Source: Clostridiales bacterium (GTDB lineage: Bacteria > Bacillota > Clostridia > Oscillospirales > Oscillospiraceae). From it: 64,000 nt of DNA. The notes beneath the pieces are model-generated. The model searched no databases. It was not told the DNA's origin and was given only the letters and a program-made list of their open reading frames with translations. The translations under genes were made by a program, and so were the position numbers. Below are positions 58,021 to 64,000 of this stretch, in pieces. The stretch is from positions 1-64,000 of the forward strand of contig SFLD01000003.1 of NCBI GenBank assembly GCA_004553545.1, given 5' to 3'. Numbering within the stretch: the first letter of the stretch is position 1; the number at the start of each line of letters is the position of its first letter.

Positions 58021-59288
58021 GCCTTCTCACCCCCTTCCGGCAGGCGCTGGATATGAAGTTTCATGATGCGGCGCTGCTGGACCTTCTCCACGGTGATGCG
58101 CAGGCCGTTATAGGTGAAGCTGTCGCCCTCCTGGGGGATGGCGTCAAACTGCTCGTAGGCCCACTCGCCCAGGAGCTTGTGGTCAAAGTCCGTCTCGTCG
58201 GGGTCCTCGTAGTCCATGAACTCGAAGGCGTCCTCGATGTCCACGCCGGCGTCGAAGGAATAGCTTCCGTCCCCGTGGTCCACACAGGGCTCCACCACCT
58301 CGTCGTCCTCGTCCCAGATCTCGCCCACCAGCTCCTCCAGGATGTCCTCCACGGTGACGATGCCCACGGTCCCGCCGTAGCTGTCCGTCACGATGGTCAT
58401 GTTGATCTTCTTGCTGCTCATAACGCTGAGGAGCTCGTCGATCTTGGCGCTCTGGTGGACGAAGTAGGGCTCGTCCAGGAGGCTGCGCAGGTCGGTCTTC
58501 TCCCTCTTCTGAAGATACTCCCGCATGAAGCGGCGGATCTGCAGGACGCCGATGATGTTGTCCACGCTGTCCTGATAGACCGGGATGCGGCTGTGGCGGG
58601 AGGCCTTCACCTGGGAGAGGATCTCCTCCAGAGGGTCGTCCACGTCGATGGTCTCCATGTCCACCCGGGCGGTGAGGATGCTCTCCGCCGTCAGATCGCC
58701 GAAGGCCAGGGCGGAATGCACGAGATCCCCCTGCTCAGAGTCCAGGTCGCCCTCGTCCGTCATGTTCTCGATGATGTCGTAGAGCTCGTCCTCGGTGACG
58801 GAGACCTCGCTGTCGCCCTTGGTGAGGCGGCTCGCGAACTCACCGATCTTGGTAAGGACGAAGGAAATGGGCGTCAGCAGGTGCATGAAGAACACCAGGG
58901 AGGACGCCGTGCCCAGGGCCAGCCGGAGGCTGTACTTCTTGGCGATGCTCTTGGGCAGCATCTCACCCACGAAGAAGACCACGATTGTGGTGACGAAGGT
59001 GCTGAGAGTCACTGCGCTGAGGCCCCAGCGGCGGGTGACGAGGACCGTCACATAGGACGCGCAGCTGAGATGTACGATGTTGGTGCCGATGAGAATGGTG
59101 GTGATGGCCTTATCAAAATGCTCGCAGACGTACATGGCCTTGTTGGCCCGGCGGTCTCCCCGCTCCATGGCGGTCTTCAGCCGGATGCGGCTGACAGCGG
59201 CAAAGCTGGTCTCGCAGACGGCAAAGTAGTCCGCAAAGAGCAGCAGGGCGAGAATGATAAGGACGGACAATATACTCCCATCATCCAT
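58017..59288 (-). CDS. CNNM/CBS/CorC-type transporter, first of pair
   Basis: 423 residues with the same architecture: CNNM membrane domain (about 5-150, FADYFAVCETSFAAVSRIRL), CBS pair (about 200-310; IPVYQDSVDNIIGVLQ, IVTDSYGGTVGIVTVEDILE) and CorC_HlyC C-terminus. Only about half identical to its neighbour by eye, so an old duplication; heteromeric action is plausible. ATG 59288 has a weak upstream site (GGAG ~15 bases away). Promoter at 59374-59402. Confidence 0.92.
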   Translation of the reverse strand: MDDGSILSVLIILALLLFADYFAVCETSFAAVSRIRLKTAMERGDRRANKAMYVCEHFDKAITTILIGTNIVHLSCASYVTVLVTRRWGLSAVTLSTFVTTIVVFFVGEMLPKSIAKKYSLRLALGTASSLVFFMHLLTPISFVLTKIGEFASRLTKGDSEVSVTEDELYDIIENMTDEGDLDSEQGDLVHSALAFGDLTAESILTARVDMETIDVDDPLEEILSQVKASRHSRIPVYQDSVDNIIGVLQIRRFMREYLQKREKTDLRSLLDEPYFVHQSAKIDELLSVMSSKKINMTIVTDSYGGTVGIVTVEDILEELVGEIWDEDDEVVEPCVDHGDGSYSFDAGVDIEDAFEFMDYEDPDETDFDHKLLGEWAYEQFDAIPQEGDSFTYNGLRITVEKVQQRRIMKLHIQRLPEGGEKA

Positions 59289-59373
59289 AAGGGACTATCA
59301 CACTCCAAAAATAGATTTCAACCATCGCCCGCCGGGGCCGACGGCCCTTTTTCGCGGACAATAATTATCAAAT

Positions 59374-59402
59374 AGCATACCATGTGCCGACAATTTCGTC
59401 AA
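59374..59402 (-). promoter_or_regulatory. Promoter of the CorC/HlyC pair
   Basis: Minus strand TTGACG (59397-59402), 17-bp spacer, TATGCT (59374-59379). A small GGGCC/GGCCC hairpin follows in the leader (about 59333-59346). Confidence 0.72.
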
Positions 59403-59863
59403 TAGGGCAAGGCTTTGAGAACGTAAAATTCCCGTTTTCTTCCGTGCGGATTTCCGTGAGCCTCCCCTCCCCCGTCCCGCCGCCGCAGCGGCCCCTCCCC
59501 CCGCCGAAGCCGCTCCGCGGCCAGGCGGATAGCAGGCACTTCCACTAGAAGCAGGCAGCCGACCGGGGACCTTCGTCCCACGTCCCACCGTCCCGGGCAA
59601 GGTCCAGGAAGGGGCCGAAGCCCCTTCCTTCTTTCCGCCGCCTCCGGCGGCGGAAAGAAGCCAGATCATTTTTCGTCGCGGCGTGTACGTGACGAAAAAT
59701 CCCTCTCACGCAGCGACGTGTAAAACCGAGGCAGCCCCCTCGGGGGCTGCCTCGGTTTTGCACCCAAGCGCAGTGCGCATACCAATGCGCCGCCCGGCCA
59801 TCGGCCGGACGGCGCAGGGTCTCCCTCGTTTGGAATGGCAACGCCATTCCAAACGAAATTGTC
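59403..59863. other. Hairpin-rich gene-free interval between the CorC pair and fba
   Basis: 460 bp without a supportable gene. It contains an 18-bp perfect hairpin at 59722-59759 (AAAACCGAGGCAGCCCCC and complement) which is the probable fba terminator, 12-bp arms at 59828-59839/59843-59854, and further stems GGAAGGGGC/GCCCCTTCC near 59608-59629, TTTCCGCCGCC/GGCGGCGGAAA near 59633-59656 and GCGCCGCCCGGCC/GGCCGGACGGCGC near 59788-59815. A structured RNA is possible, but I recognised none. Confidence 0.55.
59722..59759. terminator. Terminator downstream of fba
   Basis: 18-bp arms with a TC loop; AAAA and TTTT ends allow function in both directions. Confidence 0.75.
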
Positions 59864-60832
59864 TTATGCCTTGTGGTCGCAGCCCAGGACGTCCACGATC
59901 TTGTGGGCCACCATGTCCTTGATGGCCTGACGGGCGGGCTTCAGGTACTGACGGGGATCGAAGTCGCCGGGATGGTTGGCGAAGTGCTCCCGGATGGTGG
60001 CAGTCATGGCCAGGCGCAGGTCAGAGTCGATGTTGATCTTGCAGACGGCGCTGCGGGCGGCCTGACGGAGCTGATCCTCAGGGACGCCGATGGCATTGGG
60101 CATCTGGCCGCCGTACTCGTTGATCTTCTTCACGAACTCCTGGGGCACGGAGGAGGAGCCATGCAGCACGATGGGGAAACCAGGCAGACGCTTGGTGACC
60201 TCCTCCAGCACATCGAAGCGCAGCGGGGGCGGGACCAGGATGCCGTCGGCGTTCCGGGTGCACTGCTCGGGCTTGAACTTATAGGCGCCGTGGCTGGTGC
60301 CGATGGCGATGGCCAGAGAGTCGCAGCCGGTCTTGGAGACGAACTCCTCCACCTCTTCGGGATGGGTGTAGGACGCCTCATGGGAGGCCACCTTCACCTC
60401 GTCCTCAATGCCGGCCAGGGTGCCAAGCTCAGCCTCCACCACCACGCCGTGGTCATGGGCGTACTCCACGACCTTCTTGGTGATCTCCACGTTCTCGGCG
60501 AAGGGCTTGGAGGAGGCGTCGATCATGACGGAGGTGAAGCCGCCGTCGATGCAGCTCTTGCAGGTCTCAAAGTCGGGGCCGTGGTCCAGGTGCAGCACGA
60601 TGGGGATGTTGGGGCACTCCGCCACGGCGGCCTCCACCAACTTCACAAGATAGGTGTGGTTGGCGTAGGCCCGCGCGCCCTTGCTGACCTGCAGGATCAG
60701 GGGAGCCTCCAGGTCCCGGGCCGCCTCAGTGATGCCCTGCACGATCTCCATGTTGTTGACGTTGAAGGCGCCGATGGCGTATCCGCCGTCATAGGCCTTC
60801 CGGAACATTTCCTTGGAAGTAACCAGTGCCAT
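59864..60832 (-). CDS. fba: Class II fructose-1,6-bisphosphate aldolase
   Basis: 322 residues from ATG 60832 (AGGAGA upstream). It cleaves fructose-1,6-bisphosphate to two triose phosphates with a zinc ion. Zinc and substrate motifs: VLHLDHGPDFETCKSCIDGG (about 80-99; His ligands), VEAELGTLAGIED (Glu ligand), YTHPEEVEEF, AIGTSHGAYKF (His), VLHGSSSVP (His) and CKINIDSDLR. Divergent from pfkA with interlocked promoters, placing two consecutive glycolytic steps back to back. Confidence 0.97.
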   Translation of the reverse strand: MALVTSKEMFRKAYDGGYAIGAFNVNNMEIVQGITEAARDLEAPLILQVSKGARAYANHTYLVKLVEAAVAECPNIPIVLHLDHGPDFETCKSCIDGGFTSVMIDASSKPFAENVEITKKVVEYAHDHGVVVEAELGTLAGIEDEVKVASHEASYTHPEEVEEFVSKTGCDSLAIAIGTSHGAYKFKPEQCTRNADGILVPPPLRFDVLEEVTKRLPGFPIVLHGSSSVPQEFVKKINEYGGQMPNAIGVPEDQLRQAARSAVCKINIDSDLRLAMTATIREHFANHPGDFDPRQYLKPARQAIKDMVAHKIVDVLGCDHKA

Positions 60833-60974
60833 AAGAATCGTCTCCTGTTCATTCAAAATTTTTGCCGGGCGGAGCCTTTCTTTCCCTGTTTTTCCGGCTA
60901 TCCCCCGCTCTCGGGCGGGAAAGGGCCAGGACCGGATGTCGGAAATGCTCCCAGGCAAACGATTTTCCTGCTAT

Positions 60975-61002
60975 ATGATACCACAAATCAAAACAATTGC
61001 AA
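60975..61002 (-). promoter_or_regulatory. fba promoter
   Basis: Minus strand TTGCAA (60997-61002), 16-bp spacer, TATCAT (60975-60980). Its -35 is only 3 bp from the -35 of the pfkA promoter. Confidence 0.75.
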
Positions 61003-61005
61003 GCC

Positions 61006-61034
61006 TTTACAATTCTTTTTTCCGATGGTATGAT
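61006..61034 (+). promoter_or_regulatory. pfkA promoter
   Basis: TTTACA (61006-61011), 17-bp spacer, TATGAT (61029-61034). Confidence 0.75.
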
Positions 61035-61109
61035 GGAGAAAAAGCGGGCAGGGGTCCTCCCCTGCCGAAGCGGAAAATTTTCCGAGAGGAATATCAATAG
61101 GAGGTCATT

Positions 61110-62348
61110 ATGAAAGAACTGAAGGGCGCGTGCATCGTGGGCCAGTCCGGCGGCCCCACTTCCGTCATCAACGCCAGCGTCTACGGCGTGGTGGATACCG
61201 CGCTGAAGTCCCCCGCTATCACCCAGGTCCTGGGCGCGGCCCACGGCATCAAGGGCGTGCTTGCCGACTGCCTCTATGACATGGGCAAGGAGGACCCCCA
61301 GGAGCTGGCCCTGCTGAAGAACACCCCCTCCTCCGCCCTGGGCTCCTGCCGCTACAAGATGAAGGACTCCGAGGAGGACGACACCGACTACAAGCGCATC
61401 CTGGAGGTCTTCCGGAAGCACAACGTCCGCTACTTCTTCTATAACGGCGGCAACGACTCCATGGATACCTGCAACAAGATCAGCAAGTACATGCAGAAGG
61501 TGGGCTATGAGTGCCGGGTCATGGGCGTGCCCAAGACCATCGACAACGACCTCTACGGTACCGACCACTGCCCCGGCTTTGCCTCCGCTGCCAAGTATAT
61601 CGCCACCTCCTGCATGGAGGTCTACCAGGACGCCCGGGTCTACGACACCGGCATGATCTGCATCATTGAGATCATGGGCCGCCACGCCGGCTGGCTGGCA
61701 GGCTCCGCCGCTCTCGCCACCGCCTACGGCGCAGGCCCCGACCTCATCTACCTCCCCGAGACGGACTTCGACATGGACAAGTTCCTGGCCGACGTGGAGC
61801 GCATCTACAAGGAGAAGGGCAACTGCATGGTGGCCGTCTCCGAGGGCATCCACTACGCCGACGGTACCTTCGTCTCCGAGGCCAAGACCTCCGCCACCGA
61901 CGGCTTCGGCCACGCCCAGCTGGGCGGCCTCGCGGCCCATCTCGCCGCCGTGGTGAAGGAGAAGACCGGCGCCAAGGTTCGGGGCATCGAGCTCTCCCTC
62001 CTCCAGCGCTGCGGCGCCCACCTGGCCTCCGAGACCGACATCGAGGAATCCTTCATGGCCGGCAAGGCCGCCGTGGAGAACGCCGTCAACGGCATCACCG
62101 ACAAGATGGTGGGCTTCGAGCGGGGCACCATGGACGGCCGCTACCTCTGCAAGACCAAGCTCCTCCCCCTCACCGAGGTGGCCAACACCGAGAAGAAGGT
62201 CCCCCGGGAGTGGATCAACGCCGAGGGCAACGGCGTGGAGCAGCCCTTCATCGACTACGTCCTGCCTCTGATCCAGGGCGAGCCCAAGCTGCCCAAGATC
62301 GACTCCCTCCCCCGCTTCGCAAAGCTCAAGAAGATCCAGGCCGAGTAA
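61110..62348 (+). CDS. pfkA: 6-phosphofructokinase, probably pyrophosphate-dependent
   Basis: 412 residues, longer than the ~320 of ATP-type PfkA. Nucleotide loop GQSGGPTSVINAS (11-23); the phosphate-donor site reads GGNDSMDT (113-120), where ATP enzymes have GGDGS and PPi enzymes GGDDS, so Asp116 replaces the Gly needed for ATP; catalytic PKTIDND at 141-147 and MGRHAGW near 189-195. These features fit the PPi-type enzyme, which is reversible. Ribosome binding site AGGAGG. Divergent from fba. A strong terminator follows. Confidence 0.93.
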   Translation: MKELKGACIVGQSGGPTSVINASVYGVVDTALKSPAITQVLGAAHGIKGVLADCLYDMGKEDPQELALLKNTPSSALGSCRYKMKDSEEDDTDYKRILEVFRKHNVRYFFYNGGNDSMDTCNKISKYMQKVGYECRVMGVPKTIDNDLYGTDHCPGFASAAKYIATSCMEVYQDARVYDTGMICIIEIMGRHAGWLAGSAALATAYGAGPDLIYLPETDFDMDKFLADVERIYKEKGNCMVAVSEGIHYADGTFVSEAKTSATDGFGHAQLGGLAAHLAAVVKEKTGAKVRGIELSLLQRCGAHLASETDIEESFMAGKAAVENAVNGITDKMVGFERGTMDGRYLCKTKLLPLTEVANTEKKVPREWINAEGNGVEQPFIDYVLPLIQGEPKLPKIDSLPRFAKLKKIQAE

Positions 62349-62361
62349 GAGAATGCTTCAG

Positions 62362-62400
62362 AGATCCCCCGCACGGCGATGCCGTGCGGGGGATCTTTTT
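62362..62400 (+). terminator. Terminator after pfkA
   Basis: AGATCCCCCGCACGGC/GCCGTGCGGGGGATCT stem followed by TTTTT. Confidence 0.92.
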
Positions 62401-62443
62401 GCTGCAGTTGTTGTCCCCACAGAGACTGGCGATGGGCAGCCCC

Positions 62444-62472
62444 TTGCGGAGAACGTCAGCACCTGCTATACT
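62444..62472 (+). promoter_or_regulatory. Promoter of the HExxH protein gene
   Basis: TTGCGG (62444-62449), 17-bp spacer, TATACT (62467-62472). Confidence 0.72.
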
Positions 62473-62521
62473 GAGCTTCGGACCGTTTCATCCATCAGAC
62501 TTGAGTAAGGAGAGAGCCGCG

Positions 62522-63430
62522 ATGTCTATCACTCAGTTCTTTTTGAAGGGAGACCTCAAGGGCGCCATTGCCTATATGCGCGATCACGCGGAATTCCAAG
62601 ACATTCTTCCTGCGTATGTTGCGATCTTTGAAAATCGCGAATACCGCACGTTTGAGATCCCGGACAGGCTCAACGAGATCCTTCGCTTGTATCAGATCTA
62701 TTTCCGCGATACCTTTTACTGCGGCTTACCGGAGGCGGAGGCCGCGGACAAGCTGCTGGCAGGGCTGAGAACGCTCCTGGGTCTGCCTGATGCAGAGGAA
62801 GCGCTTCTGGCGGAGCGGCTTCGGTCGGCGTTTGAAGCCGCGGGCTACCATGCGCTTTTCGGGAAGACCCAGGGATATTACGGTCCCTATATCTGGCGGG
62901 ATACCATCCCCACCGTCTACCGCGTCCAGCTGCCGGACGGAACGGCGGACTATCCCGTCAACATCCTCAAGGGCTTCGTATTTAGGAGCTGGATGGATTA
63001 TCTGACCTTCGGCCGGTACGGAACTTCCGGCTGGGCCTCGCCTGATGGCACCATCAACTGCATTGAAGCAGCGTATGACTTTGAAAGTGAGCCGTTTCTG
63101 GTCTCCCTCCTGAAGCACGAAGCGCAGCATACCGTGGATATGAAGCGGTTCCCGGGGATCACCCCGGCGGAGCTGGAATACCGGGCAAAACTGGTGGAGC
63201 TCCATTACAGCAGCGATTCGGGCTTGCTGCAGAGGTTCCGATTGGAAGCGGACGAAAGCAGGGAAAGTGACAGCCACGCGGCAGCTTCCGTCAGGATCGA
63301 GCGTGGGTTTTCCGATGCGGATCAGACGGATCTCTCCTGCATCCAGGCGCGGGCACTGGAGCTGCTGCGTGCCCACACGAAGGAAATGGAGGAAGCGTAC
63401 GGGACAGAAAGCGCCCCATCCAACGGTTGA
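62522..63430 (+). CDS. Hypothetical protein with an HExxH zinc-site motif
   Basis: 302 residues from ATG 62522, after AAGGAGAG. No signal peptide or membrane helix. The N-terminal ~100 residues are helical; the core contains LKHEAQHTVD with His199-Glu-Ala-Gln-His203, followed 16 residues later by Glu219 in ELEYRAKLVEL (an E-x-x-A context), the spacing of a gluzincin-like metallopeptidase. LPDGTADYPVNILKGF near 137-152 may form the substrate-edge strand. I recognise no named family. Own promoter and terminator; cytoplasmic protease or peptidase-fold protein by inference. Confidence 0.78.
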   Translation: MSITQFFLKGDLKGAIAYMRDHAEFQDILPAYVAIFENREYRTFEIPDRLNEILRLYQIYFRDTFYCGLPEAEAADKLLAGLRTLLGLPDAEEALLAERLRSAFEAAGYHALFGKTQGYYGPYIWRDTIPTVYRVQLPDGTADYPVNILKGFVFRSWMDYLTFGRYGTSGWASPDGTINCIEAAYDFESEPFLVSLLKHEAQHTVDMKRFPGITPAELEYRAKLVELHYSSDSGLLQRFRLEADESRESDSHAAASVRIERGFSDADQTDLSCIQARALELLRAHTKEMEEAYGTESAPSNG

Positions 63431-63460
63431 CGGCAGCGCCAGCCCGCCGAGCACGAAATA

Positions 63461-63494
63461 AACCGGGCCAGCCCTCTGGGCTGACCCGGTTTTG
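63461..63494. terminator. Bidirectional terminator
   Basis: AACCGGGCCAGCCC/GGGCTGACCCGGTT with one mismatch and a TCT loop, TTTT after; between the HExxH gene and convergent spoIVA. Confidence 0.85.
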
Positions 63495-63520
63495 CGTCCC
63501 GATCACATGTCTTTGCGATC

Positions 63521-64000
63521 TCACAGGATGATGCAGATCAATCCCCCGCTGCCCTCGTTGATGATGCGGCTGAGGGTCTCCTGGAACTTCTTCCGGGCGT
63601 CCTCCGGCATCCGCTGGAGCTTGCCCTGCAGGTCCTCGCTGACCAGCTCGTGGAAGCTGCGGCCGAAGATGTTGGACTGCCAGATCTTCGCGGTGTCCCC
63701 CTCGAACTCCTGGAGGAGGTAGTTCACCATGTCCTCGGACTGCTTCTCGTTGCCCACGATGGGGCTCACCGCCGTCTCGATGTCCGCCCGGATCATATGG
63801 ATGGAGGGAGCGCTGGCCCGGAGCTTCACGCCGTAGCGTCCTCCCTGCTTTACGATCTCCGGCTCCTCCAGCGTCAGCTCGTCGATGCTGGGAGCCACGA
63901 TGCCGTAGCCCGTCTCCCGGACCTCCCGCAGGGCCGGGGCCACCCGGTCATACTCCCGCTTCACCGCCGAGAGCTCCGTGAGGAGGCTCATCAGGTCTCC
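63521..64000 (-). CDS. spoIVA: Stage IV sporulation protein A, C-terminal part
   Basis: About 159 residues visible; the gene continues past the window edge. The end GSGGLICIIL is the highly conserved SpoIVA C-terminus needed for anchoring to the forespore through SpoVM; upstream VNYLLQEFEGDTAKIWQSNIFGRSFHELVSEDLQGKL and YGVKLRASAPSIHMIRADIETAVSPIVG are also typical. SpoIVA is the ATPase that polymerises as the spore coat basement layer; its ATPase domain lies outside the window. Confidence 0.95.
   Translation of the reverse strand, partial: GDLMSLLTELSAVKREYDRVAPALREVRETGYGIVAPSIDELTLEEPEIVKQGGRYGVKLRASAPSIHMIRADIETAVSPIVGNEKQSEDMVNYLLQEFEGDTAKIWQSNIFGRSFHELVSEDLQGKLQRMPEDARKKFQETLSRIINEGSGGLICIIL

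Noticed and set aside
1..64000. tRNA, rRNA, RNase P, SRP or tmRNA genes
   Set aside because: No GGTTCRA-type T-loop with matching stem and none of the conserved cores of these RNAs was found by eye.

Overview
The window is GC-rich chromosomal DNA of an endospore-forming low-GC-clade Clostridium relative, most likely an Oscillospiraceae-type gut anaerobe. I infer this from the sporulation and germination genes (SpoIID-like, SpoIIM-like, a SigH-type sigma factor, CotJ proteins, CwlD, SpoIVA), the gene order queA-tgt-yajC-TIGR04086, the PPi-type phosphofructokinase and the strong AGGAGG ribosome binding sites. No rRNA or tRNA genes and no insertion sequences were found.

Layout. 1-9.2 kb: the end of an ABC-F ATPase, a lipoprotein, an SdpI-like protein, asd on the minus strand, a SpoIID/LytB protein, queA, and an AT-richer patch of orphan genes that runs into a TfoX_C domain. 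9.2-13.2 kb: tgt, yajC, a TIGR04086 membrane protein, spoIIM and xerD. 13.3-15.6 kb: an ECF-type sigma factor with its DUF4179 membrane partner and a NimA-like flavoprotein. 15.7-21.8 kb: ruvC-ruvA-(two small genes)-ruvB, an AAA ATPase, glmM, a SigH-type sigma factor and a zinc-ribbon protein. 22.2-34.6 kb: a complete type I-C CRISPR-Cas locus (cas3-cas5c-cas8c-cas7c-cas4-cas1-cas2) and one array of 64 full repeats plus a truncated 65th (my manual count). 34.6-41.0 kb: a small orphan gene, cotJC, a fused cotJA-cotJB, cwlD, radA, a 1.4 kb repeat-rich non-coding stretch and xerC. 41.2-51.7 kb: a DUF523 protein, then a minus-strand run of small-membrane, DUF3137 and five lipoprotein genes under a MalT/LuxR-type regulator; two of these genes carry frameshifts. 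52-64 kb: an SLH-GH18 protein, a secreted-type amidase-fold protein, GNAT, a membrane MutS-like ATPase, two CorC/HlyC transporters, divergent fba and pfkA, an HExxH protein and the C-terminus of SpoIVA.

The most unusual signal is a solitary CRISPR-repeat-like element at 36227-36259, 1.6 kb beyond the array and directly upstream of cwlD. It matches 27 of 33 repeat positions. Its differences are four loop bases plus one compensated stem base pair, so the 8-bp stem and the crRNA handle are preserved. A consensus sigma-A promoter (TTGCAA-17-TATAAT) would start transcription almost exactly at the repeat. I interpret it as a stand-alone crRNA-like RNA, or a Cas5c-cleavable leader of cwlD. This is inference, but the base changes and promoter are directly visible.

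Other points of interest are the repeat and palindrome cluster between radA and xerC, the lipoprotein/DUF3137/MalT locus, the CotJA-CotJB fusion, a sigma factor gene whose promoter predicts a nearly leaderless mRNA, and terminator hairpins whose 3' arm carries the next gene's ribosome binding site.
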